From NCBI RefSeq assembly GCF_932294415.1, contig NC_065539.1, forward strand, positions 48,813,501 through 48,877,500: a stretch of 64,000 nucleotides of DNA, in the 5' to 3' direction. A model generated the notes under the pieces. It was not told the origin of the DNA and did no database searches. It was given only the letters and a program-made list of their open reading frames with translations. Positions 36,348 through 49,049 of this stretch are shown piece after piece (positions within the stretch are counted from its first letter, which is position 1; each line of letters starts with the position of its first letter). The DNA comes from Quercus robur. Taxonomy: Eukaryota; Streptophyta; Magnoliopsida; Fagales; Fagaceae. The translations under genes were made by a program, and so were the position numbers.

Positions 36348-39300
36348 TCAAGCTCCCTTGAAATCATAGTTATTGTCCACACAAATATTTTGAGCATCAT
36401 TACTGAGCCCCAAAACAATCTCCCTATATCGACCCAGATCTTTTAAATACTTAGTTGAGTTATACTCTTCTGCATCAGTCAGCTCCTCAGAGTATGTCCT
36501 TTGAAACTTAGATTGTTGGCATTGTTTTATGGAAGCTAAAGTGTGGGCATCGCCTTTCAGAATCTTTTCAACCTGCATCAAAGCAGTTTAAACCAATCAA
36601 AAACACATGACAAATTAGTACCAAATTTACCATTTATCGCTTGTTATGCACTTGCTAATTCAGATTCATAGTAGGGTCAAGAGCCTTGTCAAGCACTTTG
36701 CAGCTTCCTTCAAGTTCTGTACATTTTTCTTCTTTTTTTCCTCCATGTATATAGAGAAATGGCCAACCCCAAAATTTTGGAAACAAAGCTTGGTTGTTGT
36801 TGTTGTTATGCGTATATAGGGAAGGCAGTAGTGGGTTATGTTTTTTGCTTCTGGTGGTGCCATAAAGTAGGGCCTATCCACCCCTATTAAACCCATTGCT
36901 TGGAAAGATGAATATGATGGTCTAACTCACATATAGTAGATTTTTTAATATATCATTTTTAGATAAAAAGACATGCCTCGCTCATTTGAGGACGATGGAT
37001 TGAAGACTGATGGATGCACAAAGAAGCTGTCAAGGCCATACGATTCATCTCTTCTGTGTCATAGGCATCCACAAGAAATGGATCGACAAGCTCCAAGATA
37101 CAGTTCTTAGAGAGCAAAGGTTTGGCCTGCAACAAATTGTCCCAAAACAGCTTTCATTGTCAACAATATTCCACAATGCAGTCTCAATAATACATGGAAT
37201 TGGAGCAGAAAGAAGCAGACATACCCACATCACGAGGCTTTGCTGTGAGCTATCCAGAGCTTTCCGTCCAGTGATGAGCTCTAAGATTAGTACTCCATAA
37301 GAATAGACATCAGTTTTCTCATCTACAATGCCATGCATGAAGTACTCGGGAGGAAGGTAGCTGTCATGATTTTGAAGGGAGGAAGGATGTTAAACAGTTG
37401 GAAAGCAAGAGCTTTTAAAGAAAATAAGAAACAGTGTTGAGTTTTGGTATTTACAAACCCAAATGTGCCTTCAAAATTTGATACAGTATGGTGAGTCCAT
37501 TGATCGGGTAGCCACTTTGCAAGCCCAAAATCAGAAATCTAGATCAAGTTTTAAGTCACGCATCAAACCATGAAGACTCAAACTATCAATATATAGATTC
37601 TGTAATTGTGTTTTGCAGAAGTCACTTATCATATGGGTACAGGATAACTTAAAATCTATAGACCTAATTACAAATTAGACAAGTTTATATTTAACTGAAG
37701 AGTAATGATAGTCATACTCATACACTCCTTATTACATACTCACCGTACATGCCACGTGGACTGAAATTATGTTTTTAAAACACAATTTCAGTTAAAAATG
37801 TGAAATTGTGTTTTGAAAACACAATTTCAAAAGGGAGTGTGTAATAATATTTTTTATTAACTAAATAATTTAAACACCATCAGTACTCTTGTTTGCCAAT
37901 GCTGATATATTCATCAAAAAGCACAGAAATCAATTTTGTCAGTATAGTGCATTAACATAATTTTCTCTCAGATACATTAGAAGCCTTATGTCTTTATTTA
38001 ATAGTCAAATCTTTAGACCTAATTTTCTCTCAGATTTGATGTCAGTATAGTGCATTAATATAATTTTCTCTCAGATAAATTAGAAGACCATGATACAGAT
38101 CCAAAAAAAAAAATGGGATGTTAATCATTAAATTACATTCAGGTTATAAAGTTACCTGAGGCTCAAAATCCTCTGCAAGCAATATATTAGAAGCCTTGAT
38201 ATCTTTGTGGATAATTCTCCTATGACATCCCTCATGAAGATAAACAAGGCCCTCAGCAATCCCTAATGCAATCTTATGTCTGATTCCCCAATCCAATTTC
38301 TCCCTTGGCCCTGACAATAGGTAACAAAGAAATGAACTTACAAATTTTATTGTTTGGGAACTTCAGAGGATTCAAAATTCATAGCGTCATGATGATGAAC
38401 AAACCATAAAGTATAGATGCTAGACTCCCATGGGGAGACAATTCAAGAACAAGGTGCATCCCCCCTTCAACCCCATACCCAATCAATTTAGCAATATTAG
38501 GGTGATCCACATGGACTATAACCCCAAGCTCAGATAAGAAGTCGGCAGTCATTTCTTCTTGAGTTCCTCTTGTCAGTCGTTTAATTGCAACCAGCTGCCC
38601 ATCTTCCAATGCGCCCTTGTAAACTTCAGCATAGCCTCCCTCCCCAATTAAATTATCTTCATAAAAGACAAACAGAAATTGTTTATCAGACTAGAAATAT
38701 AGCATTAAAATGACAGAAGAAAAACATTCTTCCTTTTAATCAACATCAGTACAGTTAAAAGGTTAATCTTCACATTCAAAATGTAAATTAATATCTGAAG
38801 AAAGTAACTACTGACCATGGCTGAAGTTGTTGGTTGCAGCTTCGAGCTCTGAGAGTGTGAAATTCCTCCAGCAAGATTTGAAGTAGCAAAGTTCACCATC
38901 TATAGAAGGCCTGAGTGCTGGAACCATTTCCTCTCTAATTCTTTTGCTTTTCCTCCTAGTGAGTTTTGGGACACTTTTCCATTTCTGAAAGCTCACATTC
39001 GGTCCTTTCTTCAACATATGAAAGAAGCCATTCCAGCGTGTAGAGGATCCTGGATCTTGGTTACCTTCTGAGTCAGAAGTACTGGCCCCGGGAGAAGCTG
39101 TATCAGATTCTAAGCTTCTTGAGCTGCCCTCAAGAACTCCTCTTGGAGAGGACTCATACATGCCCCCCTCCATGTCTATTGAATTATATTGAATTTAACA
39201 CTTGCATTAGTACCATTACAGATGATCCTTAAGTTCAAATACTCATAAATCATGATATCTAAATGACAAATAAAGACATAATTTACCATGAGATGAAAAA

Positions 39301-40187
39301 GAGTCAGAGAACCCAGCTCGTGGCCTTCTGCCTATAGAAGTATTAGCTTCCCATTCTTGATTTTCTGTGTCAATGTCATGAGAACCATTGCTGCACATAT
39401 AGTCCTCATGTGTCAAAAGGCAACAAAGGATATGACAAAATTCAATAGAGCCAATTAAGTGCAAATTCAAGGCAACCCACAATTGCAGGTACCAACTAGC
39501 CAAGTTGGACAAATAAGAAGAAACGGCCAAATTTTTTTTGAAGAAATATCCCAAGATAAAATCAACATGTAATTGATTGGCATTAAGAATAACCAATTAA
39601 ACATAATATGTCATAAAAGAGGAAGAAAAGGGAAATTAATGGACACTAGACAACAAAGCAACGATGTAACAGTAAAAAACATATCCATTTTGTTAACAAG
39701 CTATGACATATATTACCAAAAACAAAAACAGAAAACCAAACTTAACAAATACTGGCTAAACCCTGTATATAGGAAACAATCATGATGGGTCTACATCAAA
39801 CAGCGGTAATTTTTAAGCCCCCACCTTTCATACAATTCCAAGTTTCCCTTTTCTTTTTCAGGTGTGTTTTCACAAATAAATGAAGCATTATGGAAAACAA
39901 AACCATATGCAAGTAAATTTGCCATTGGCCTTTTTTCTTTTTTCTTTTTTTCACATCTCTTAGTTAATAACATAAATGTAACCGTCCATATACAATTAAT
40001 AAAGCAGAGGAACTCATCAATGCAGCCACAAAAGTAGAGGTTAGAAATAAAAAAGGTGTCGATATAACTATCTCAACTGTTACTGCGCATTAATGCAGAA
40101 AAGAAACCAAACCCAGAAAATTAAAAGCTCAATAAGGAGCCTCAGCAACTACCATGAAGAAGCAGAAGGTTCTCCAGCTTTTTCCAT
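36348..40187 (-). CDS. RBK2: Receptor-like cytosolic kinase, RLCK-VI / RBK2-like, 498 aa
   Basis: RLCK-VI kinases such as Arabidopsis RBK1/RBK2 are soluble Ser/Thr kinases that bind ROP GTPases. Nine exons in coding order: 40187-40153, 39390-39287, 39175-38816, 38656-38405, 38310-38156, 37538-37459, 37360-37225, 37126-36977, 36572-36348; 498 residues. A Ser-rich N-terminus carries the subfamily motif SSPRGVLEG. The kinase core has [11 protein letters not shown] (P-loop), Lys192 in [16 protein letters not shown] in the catalytic loop (HKD rather than HRD, Asp287) and DFG at 305-307, followed by [15 protein letters not shown]. There is no signal peptide or transmembrane segment. The intron between 36977 and 36572 has a GC donor (GAG|GCATGT) instead of GT; no in-frame GT alternative works. 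A GA microsatellite (40197-40222) stands just upstream of the ATG, in the leader. Local intronic duplications occur near 37,940/38,040. Confidence 0.93.
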
Positions 40188-40196
40188 GAAACCCCA

Positions 40197-40222
40197 CAGA
40201 GAGAGAGAGAGAGAGAGAGAGC
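40197..40222. repeat. GA microsatellite in the RLCK leader
   Basis: About 12 GA units starting 10 bases upstream of the start codon on the coding (minus) strand, where it reads CT/TC. Confidence 0.9.
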
Positions 40223-40726
40223 TCAGAACTCAGAAGCCAAAAGGGAAATGAGAGGGACAAAGCAAAAGAGAGAGAATGAAAGTAACGGTTGGCATGAATT
40301 GAAATTTGTGTGCCATTCTCTAATATTATCCAAATATGTTTGACATTTCAGCGAATATCCCTGCTACAATATCGGCTTTCTTTGTCATTGTTGCTTGTCA
40401 ATCCAACTTCCGTTGCTCTTTTTAGTTTAGAAATAGTAATAATTAAGTAAAAATATCAACTTGAAACTTGAACATCAACATGGGATAAATAAAGCATGTT
40501 TAATTTGAAATTTGTGGAGATCTTGAAAAGCTTGTAAGCATGCACGTAGAGACTATTCATCTTTCACCGTACATGCACAACTTCGGACAGCTTGACTCCC
40601 ACTTTTGTGCTTCCGACACGTGGACTAAGTCTCTCTCTCTCAAATCAAGATGTCATATTTGGTAGGTCTCAATTAACTCAGCTGATAAAATCTTTCATGA
40701 CTGAATAAGAAATCTAGGGTTCAAGG

Positions 40727-41145
40727 GGTGTTTGGATACTGCTTATTTGCTGAAAATTGAAAACTTATTGTTGAAAACACTATAACAAAATAATTTTTAA
40801 AGGTATGAATAATGCTGTGGGATCCAAATTTACCTAGAAATCTGCATTTTGTTGAATTTGGTGGTCTGTGAACAGTACCCATGAGACCTACTAAAAAAAT
40901 GCAAAACGCACGGATTAAGCAAAACACCCAATCCAAACTCATGCTCAATCTTACCTATACTAAAAACTGATTAGTGTCTTGATCTAATGATAAAGAGTAT
41001 AGGTACTAAAAAAATGCAAAACGCACGGATTGAGCAAAACGTCCAATCCAAACTCATGCTCAATCTTGCCTATACTAAAAACTGATTAGTGTCTTGATCT
41101 AATGATAAAGAGTATAAGTTGAAACTCTCTCTAAAAAAAAAAAAT
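40727..41145. repeat. MITE fragment fused to a SINE 3' end, with a 115-bp tandem duplication
   Basis: A GTTTGGATACTGC end and an AATCCAAACTC end suggest a small inverted-repeat element. ACTAAAAAAATGCAAAACGC recurs at about 40890 and 41005 (period 115). The second copy runs into the 3' part of SINE family 1 (AAAACTGATTAGTGTCTTG) with a terminal A-run near 41145. Confidence 0.6.
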
Positions 41146-41446
41146 GTTATATTTGAAATACAAATCTTCTAACTACTTTATGTTCGACCAATCACAATTT
41201 GTAATGTGTTTAATTTTTTTTTTTAATTTTAAATATTGGTTATTTTTTAAGGAAAGTCAAACAAATTCATGATAAGTTATAATTGGTGGAATATAAAGCG
41301 AGACACAAAAAGTGGTACAAAGAATTCTTATTCAAAAATCCTTATTCAGTTGTCACTGCCACGTTTACTGGATCCAAGGTGTTAGGAATACCAAAATCCT
41401 TATCCATGATTAGTCAAGGCTGTTCTTTCTTTTATTTTATTTTTTT

Positions 41447-41623
41447 GGGTCCATTAACAGGTGCCCTTAAGGCATTTATTAGTTGACCATTATAGGAAAG
41501 TTTTAATACCATTTTGATAGAGAATATGAAAAGCTATCAAAAAATCACTTGTTTTTTTTCCTATAAAAATTAAAAAATATATATATATATTCTAAACCAA
41601 TGTCCTTAAGGTATCCGTTAACA
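41447..41623. mobile_element. Mutator-type MITE, third family member
   Basis: Inverted ends around CCATTAACAGGTGCCCTTAAGG and CCTTAAGGTATCCGTTAAC match the family at 2331 and 30029. Poly-T flanks hide the target duplication. It contains an AT run near 41577. Confidence 0.65.
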
Positions 41624-43012
41624 TTTTTCTTTTTCTTTTTTATATTTATTGTCTTTTGTTTGTTTTTTCTCTCTCTCATTTGGTAATTTGCTCAGCACCA
41701 AGGATTTCGGAATTAGGATTTCTAAGATTCTTAGGTAAAATCTACCACAAACTTCCTAAAATCATTTTCATTGTAAAATTAGTGGATTGAATTTTACCAT
41801 GTGATTAACTATTTTAGTATCTATTTAAATTATTAATAATGTAGCAAAATTTAATCCATCCATTTCAAAAATTGATTGAGAGAATTTCAAAAACTTCACC
41901 AAAAAGTTATCCTTACAAATCTAAAATCTAATCCTTAATTTTGTGGGGCTAAAAAAAGCTAAATCTAAACCCACTTAGAAAGATGTCAATTTCAATTTTG
42001 AGTGATGTTATATCACTAATTACAAAAAACTAATTTAAGCATTCATTTATTAGAATGTCAAAGTCCACCGATCACACTCATTGTCACATCAATTTGTAAA
42101 TATTTTAAAATCTGTAATAACTTCTCCAAAAAAAAAAAAAAAATCTATAATAACTTTTCATTTTCCTTCAATATATCAAAACTGCCAACCCAAATAAAGA
42201 AATTAATTTGTTTCCGGTTTATCTAGCTGGATTATGCACACACCCATGTCACAGAAGAAGTGCATTGCCAAAAAGCCTTTCTTGAAGAAGAGAAAAGGCC
42301 TACCTTAAAGGCCAGATCTCACTATTTTAAACTGCATGTGAGGAATTGTTTGTGTCTGAGCCAATATAGCGTAAGTAAAGTATATTACCATCTTAGAATT
42401 GGTATCCAACTGACTAGTTCATGACTTGAAGAAATAGTCATCCGATGATATTAGCACGTCAAAGTCCATCAAATGTTGAAGGATAACCTTGAGTGGGACT
42501 TTGCTCATCTTGGAAAAGAAAATTTTGCAACAAAACTGAGGTCAGATGTTGTTAGATTTCTGAGTTTACCTATTGTTGATCTAGCAGCCACATGTATAGT
42601 AACTCTAGAAGAGCATTGACTGAGTTAAGGATACTTCTAAATATGAGGCAATTTTTTATCAGACACAAAAACACAAAAAATATCCTGAATCACATTGCTA
42701 CGATGATGCCAGGCACCTAAACTTTATAGTGCTCGCAACATATATTACTTTAGTTTAGTGATGTGTATTCTTCTTGGTATAATGACCCAGAGGACAATAT
42801 CCTAAACAACTAAAGTTTCAGAACTAGTCATTTATCACAATAACATGCAAATTCACAACCGGGTATGCAATTGAACAGGAGTTTAAAGAATAGTTTCATT
42901 ACACTTTGAATTAGTGTTTAATATATAGAGTAAAAACTGCTAAGAAAACCTATTATAATAAACAGCAGTGCTTACAAAATGTAATTACAATTCCACTGTT
43001 GGGCTCATAATT

Positions 43013-46000
43013 TCAGTGGACATTGCGAGTAATCAATCCCTCAAATATAGCATAAAGGTCCTTGTTCTCTTGGCCAAAGATCTCATCAGCCTTCTGTAGA
43101 GTCTCCTGAAATATTCCAGATATATAAATAGATGTTGGACACTTCATAAAGTGTTGTTAACAAGAAGAAAAAATGGAAAGAGCACGTACCTCTTTGGTTT
43201 GCTTGTGCGCATTCAATTCCTTAACATTTGCAAGAAAGGCACCAAATTGCTCATAAGACAAACGGCTCCTGATGAAATGAAGGGAAGGGATCAGATGAAC
43301 AGCTACTTTATTTGAAAAGCATAGAACCTTTTTCTTTTATTGAAAACAAATTCACCTGATGCATCTTGAACCCACAATTTCATCCTTAACATTATTCCTT
43401 TAAGAGGTGGAGGCACCATTTGAGACAAAGCTCAATGGCAAGAAGCCAAGAACCAAATCATAAGCACATTAACACAAAATTCATTTTTGGGGTTCCAAGA
43501 CTGCTATTGCTTGGTTTTCAAGATTAGTTAATAGAAATAAGAAAATCTACTTGAGTTGAGAATGGGAAAAGCTATGCATGATAGGAAAGGAGGTGAAATT
43601 TTTTGCCATGGCTCATGGTTTATCATGTTAAAGTTACTTAAATTAAAATTTACCATAGCTTGTGATTCGCCATGTTACATTTATTTGAATCAAAATTCAA
43701 TGGTATGAATAATTGTTATTCCCTAAATCCAGATATTTTGTTTGAATGAAAACCTTTGGGAAGTTTGGGTTACCAAATTGAATGAAAACCTTTGGGTTAC
43801 CAAAGGACTTAAAAGTTTGGTCCACCTCAGGATTGCAAGAAAGCTGCAAAATGTTGCACTTATGGAATTACATTGCCAAAAGAAGCACCATTTTAGCCAC
43901 AAAATGGATGTGTGAACTCATTATATGAATTCTTGATTTTTGCATAATTTAGACACAAATGTGTTTTTTAAAAAGTTACTTCCACAATTCTGGATCTAAA
44001 AGCTCTGTGCCTTTACCTTACTTGGCGGAAGAACTCTTTCCCATCAACCCGCGTTCTTCCTGAAACAGATGAAAATGAGGACAAGTGAAACAGGTTAAAT
44101 ACCCAATAAATAATTTCCATACGCAATCTTCTTACACAGGTCCATGGGTATGAAAGAGGTACCAGTTTGTGATCCTGTGTCAGAGCTTGATACTGAACTG
44201 TGATGGCTCGAGTGCATAGAAGAAAACATTGAAGACCGATCATCAAACAGGCCTCTTGATGATGAAAATGACATTGAATGTCGCCTTGGGGATACAGGTT
44301 TAGATGTTACTGTTGGGGACACTGACGCAGATAAGATAGGAGGGGAACCTGGAGGAGTAAGCCGAGGTGTGCTAGTTTGGGATGCTAACAGGAGGCCATG
44401 AGATATACGAGGTCTTAAGGCTGCAAGGGTTAGCAAGCAACAAAATTAAGGTTAGTACTGATAAGCAATACAACATATGGGCTGCATACGATGCATTAAT
44501 TCATGCAATACACTTATTCCAATTGCCTAAGGGAAGAAAGCCTTATATTAGAATGCATCCTTTTTAACATGCACATACCATCTGTCTCATGATCCTCTGA
44601 AAATGAATATCCTACTTCAGACGTCTCACTCCGGACTGAAGGGAATCTAGGAGGTGGAAATGTGGCATCATCTTCTGAAACAAAATAGACAGTCTCTTTC
44701 AGATTAATGGTGGCATGGATAAAATTATATACCATAATTTGAATCAAACACTTTACTTTAAAATGTTTGACAAGTCATTGCATAGCATTAGGATGAAAAC
44801 ATTGGTGTAAGTTTCAAGAGCAAGCATTTTCAACCCACCAAAAAAAAATGCAGTATGTTTTGGAGCACATTCAAATGTTAAACAGACATATTTAATAACT
44901 TCCAATTTATTTCAGTCATATGAGATATTGCAAAATTTCACAAAGGAATTCAAGAAACCTATGGCTTTGGATGAATTAAATTCACTTGTTTTCATTTTTC
45001 ATTTAGATTAGATGGCAATAATATGCGTAGCTGGTCCTCCCTCACCCCCCAAAATCTACTCCTTAACAGGTTGATTAGTTTAGACCTCACCCTTTTAAAA
45101 AGGGCTCTTTCCACTTGGCCATAAAGGCCAAGTGTTTCAGGCCCAAAAGATTCCTCTGCAGGAATTAAGACCCATTAATCAGTAAGTTTCTTTTCCATGT
45201 GCACACTGTTGGGACATTTATCAACATGATATGCAAATAGATCACCTAGAATCCACTAGTTTGAATAAAAATCAATACGAAAAAGGAATGCAAGTAATAT
45301 AGAGGACCTCCAATCTGCGATGTGGAAGATACACTTGACTGGCTTTGTAAATTAGCAACAACCTCTGGAGCTCCTGCCTGTAGGATATACCAGATTTAGT
45401 GCTGACACAACACCAACCAGAATATACTAACACATTTGGCTAGAGTTCATGAAATTGCTACTTTAAGATAGACAAAAACTTCTTTATAAAACTTGGGAAT
45501 GCAGAGAGAAGATTACTCACAGGATTTTCATCATCCTCTTGAAGTGATTTCATGAGTGTCTTCCTAAAGACCTCCAACTGCACACACATTCGAAACAATA
45601 AGACCCCGACCTCCAACAATAAAACCACATTCTACTCTCCTTCAATTATATATACTCTGTATCAACTCTGTACTTTTCAATGGACAAAATTCCTGCCAAT
45701 GAGCTCTAGCTCAACGGACACCTTCTCCCCCTTTTAAGTACTAGATTGAGAGTGAGGGTGAGGTTATGGGTTCAAGAACCATCAAGTTTGTGTAACTTAC
45801 CAATAAATAAAAAAGTCAAAATTTTGGAGGAATTTTTTCCAACTCATTACATGACAATCATCTACGTATATTTTAATCACATGACTAGCTAAATAATTTA
45901 TAGAAGGGAAAACTTAGATACAATTTCTTATATGTTGTATTTTAGGTTCCATAATGAAATTCAATCACATGACCTTGGAAAGTTGTGACCTAGGAAGCAT

Positions 46001-46988
46001 GGACACTTCAATTAGGGTGTCTGATCTATGTCATATCGGTGTCATATTGGCCATTTTATGTTATAATTTTTCAGAAATTGCTCGTGTCATTACAAGGAAG
46101 TGCAATGGCTAGTAAGTCAATAAACCAAAATGGTTGTGTTGTATTGGTTGGTAAACAACTTTGTTGAATTTAGTAAGTCTTGCCTTTTTAATCAATCACA
46201 TGACTATAAATAGTTAATTTATCCACACACACATTTCTCTTTTAGATTTATGAGAAAGATTTCATACTCGATAGACCACTATAAAGCACTGTACAGTAAA
46301 AAAAAAAAATTAACATTATTATTTCACCATTTAACAGCTGAAATAATAATAACAACATCTAATCAATGCCCTCACAAATCTTGCAACCATATTTTTCTCT
46401 TCAATTAAACGAAATTGAACATTTTAAAATTTATTACTAATTATTAAAGCTTTTAAAGAAAACCAATAATTATACAAAAACAACGAAACCGTTTAAAGCA
46501 GTTGCATGAAGTAGTTAGTAGTTAGAAGAAGTCAGTACCTTGGAGACATCTCGGTTAAGCCTCTTCACCGTGATTGAAAGCAAAGCGTTCTCTTTCACCA
46601 ACCTCTCCTACAAATACCCAAAAACCAAAAGAAAAAAGTTAACAGACAATTGATTTGGGGAGGAATAGGGTCGGGTCGGGTCGGGTCGGACCTTGTCGAG
46701 GTCGGCTTGGGCGAGTTTATCGGAGACATCGGAGAGGGAGGCGTCGAGCGACTCGACCTGGGATTGGAGTTGGGCGATGAGAGAGTCCTTGTCGGCGAGC
46801 TTGGCGCGGAGAGTGGACGACTCAGATTCGAGGGCGGAGACACGTGTCGAGAGGGCGATGGATGTGATTTTGCGGGCCACATCGAGCTGTTCGAAAGGAT
46901 CGGAGGGCAGAATTTGCAAGACCTCCTCGGGAAGATCGTAGTTTGAGGAGGAGCCACGCCCACCAACATCCGACTCATTCGCTAACAT
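43013..46988 (-). CDS. At4g15545-like coiled-coil protein, 353 aa
   Basis: Resembles the plant family of Arabidopsis At4g15545, members of which have been reported as NAI2-interacting (ER body) proteins; the biochemical role is unclear. Nine exons in coding order: 46988-46692, 46607-46539, 45577-45521, 45377-45308, 44674-44579, 44420-44163, 44059-44017, 43268-43190, 43105-43013, joining to 353 residues. It starts MLANESDVGGRGSSSNYDLP with LPEEVLQILPSDPFEQLDVA shortly after. A coiled coil spans about residues 45-135 (heptads through LESESSTLRAKLADKDSLIA). A Ser/Pro-rich linker includes TPRLTPPGSPPILS. The conserved C-terminus is GKEFFRQVRSRLSYEQFGAF followed by LANVKELNAHKQTKEETL. No signal peptide or membrane segment. 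Four to five GACCC pentamers lie immediately inside intron 1 at a weak donor (AAG|GTCCGA). Confidence 0.92.
43350..43445 (-). mobile_element. SINE (family 2) in an intron of the At4g15545-like gene
   Basis: Minus-strand landmarks: GCCATTGAGCTTTGTCTCAA (box A-like), GTGGGTTCAAGATGC (box B-like), then CAGGTGAATTTG. Edges are approximate. Confidence 0.6.
45693..45812 (+). mobile_element. SINE (family 2) in an intron of the At4g15545-like gene
   Basis: Plus-strand landmarks: CAATGAGCTCTAGCTCAACGG (box A region), TTATGGGTTCAAGAACC (box B), TTTGTGTAACTTACC, then an A-rich tail. It is the best-preserved copy of the family in the window. Confidence 0.75.
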
Positions 46989-47812
46989 TTTCCAAATTCC
47001 AACTTTTGTTTTTGTTTATTCTAATTTTTTTTTCTTTTTTTGGGATTTTTTTTTTTTAATTTTTAAATTTGGGACTGTGATGAGGTACAGTATTATATAA
47101 TAATAAATGTTATTATATAGTACTGTGTATTGGTAGGAACATTTTGTTTGTTTTTTTAATGTGATGGACATGGTGGGAGAATAATATGTGTGGTTTTTTT
47201 TTTTTTTTTGAAATATAATATGTGTGGTTTTGGAAAAGGTTTGTGATTTCTGAATGGATAGGACATGGACACAAGAGACAAAACAGCACCAGTGGTGTGG
47301 AAATGACTTGCAATCCTCTTTTCTTGTCTTCTTTGAACTTGTTGTTGTTGGGTTAATTATATTAAAATTTATAAAACTTATATTAAAATTTTTTTTTATA
47401 GGTGGTGAACCTACTACTAAAAATTACTTTTTTTATTTACCATAGAAAATATTGTGAGAATATTCAACTGCTTTAATTGGAATCGTGCCATCAACAAAAT
47501 ATATATATATATGTATATGTGTCATCTAAATTTTGTTTATAAATCAATTTGAAAACCATTGAAAAAAAAATTGTCAAAAAGTGCGTTTTATTTCTAATTC
47601 TATAAATATATAAAACATATACTATAAGTGTAAATGAATGAGTTAAGTAATCTTTTTGGGATTAAAACTTTGTTATTGTTAATTTATGTAACTTTAAAGA
47701 AAGATCTTTTTTTTTTTTAATTGTTGAGAAATTTAGACTCCAGTTGATAAAATTAATAAGTTTTAAACTCAAGTTGTTAATTAGATTTAGTATGAATAAA
47801 CCTTGTTAAAAC
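46989..47812. other. Promoter side of the At4g15545-like gene and AT-rich spacer
   Basis: Poly-T tracts and AT-rich sequence directly upstream of the ATG at 46988. No divergent gene was found. Confidence 0.45.
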
Positions 47813-48479
47813 AAACTAACATCAATATCATGCACAAGGGAATAGTAAATAAGACAATATATGATGACTCAGGAAAACCAATGAAACAAACTAGTTTCAT
47901 AGTAAAAAATCTGGGGGGAAATCTTCCCAAAAAACAATTCACTATAGTAAAGAGAAGTTTCAGATCTAGTACAAAACCTTTATTCCTAGACTCTACAATC
48001 CTCATAGATAAACTTACAGTAGAAATTTTCTACCACTTCAAAACTTCTGAACTCTTCAATATATGAATGCCACCTTTTTGCACAGATCCTAGTACGCAAC
48101 TAACCAATGATGCACGGCTCCTAGTACGTGACTAACTCCAGCAACTTGAAGATGTTGTTGGTTGGAAAGTTCTTCACTTCATTAACAATAAAGATTAAGA
48201 AGCACTTGATTACAAAACTCTAAGGCGCAAAGAAGCAGTAGTTTCTTTCAAAGAGAATAAGGCACTCGATCACTTTTTGCATGTGTTCTCCTTATATTCT
48301 CTTATGTAACAACCTCTAAAATAAGCTTTATATATGTCTAGGGTTGTGAGAAAAGAAACCCTATACAAATACATAAGCATGGGTCAAAAATCAGATTTGG
48401 AAATTCTAATTTTGTAGATCTCCATAGATATTTCTGTCGAGTAGCTGTTGAGACCTCGATAGATATATCTAAGACTGAG
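47813..48479. mobile_element. LTR-like fragment (uncertain)
   Basis: Tandem-like phrases (CCTAGTACGCAACTAACC and CCTAGTACGTGACTAAC) and a TCGATAGATAT-rich part resemble plant LTR sequence, but termini and target duplication could not be found. Confidence 0.3.
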
Positions 48480-49049
48480 CAAGGGATCCGGCCCATCTGA
48501 AAACCTGACCGCCCAACCCGACCCGATAGGTTTTGGATGGATCTGAGAATATTTGGGTCGGGTTTCTGGTGTTAATTTAGGGTTATTTTCGGGTTCGGGT
48601 CGATGTCGAGTTGGTGTTAGGTCATATCAATACGTTACTTCCAAACCCAATTTTTTTTTTTGAAAAAAACCTACTCTTTGTTGGTTTCTCTTTGCCTCCT
48701 TTAGCTCTCCGCCACCCTTAGCTACTCTCCCAAGTCTCAATCTCACAAAACATCACAGACGACTCTTTGTTGTTCTATCTTTACGTGTGTAAGTCATCTT
48801 TCTCTTTGTTAATTTAGTTGGGTTTTTAATACTTTCAGATTTTGGGTTTTATTCTATGTGAATATCCTATTTGGGTTTGATTTTCTTGCATTTTGTGATG
48901 TGGGTTTGGCTTGAATCGTACTCATAGGCAGCAAAACTAGTTTTTTTAAGGACCCATTTCGATTTTTTTTTTCCAGGTTTTTAACCAAAGAGCTATGCTC
49001 CTCTGCCCTTTTAACTAATGAAACCACTCAGAAATTGCTCATCCAAGGT

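Larger units (their letters stand above)
40223..43012. other. Intergenic region between the two minus-strand genes
   Basis: Holds the kinase promoter side and the 3' flank of the At4g15545-like gene. Mobile fragments occupy about 40727-41145 and 41447-41623. No gene seen. Confidence 0.5.

Noticed and set aside
46650-46946. Two long plus-strand frames opposite the first exon of the At4g15545-like gene
   Set aside because: Antisense shadows of a GC-rich coding exon; the minus strand has splice-consistent, family-like protein.
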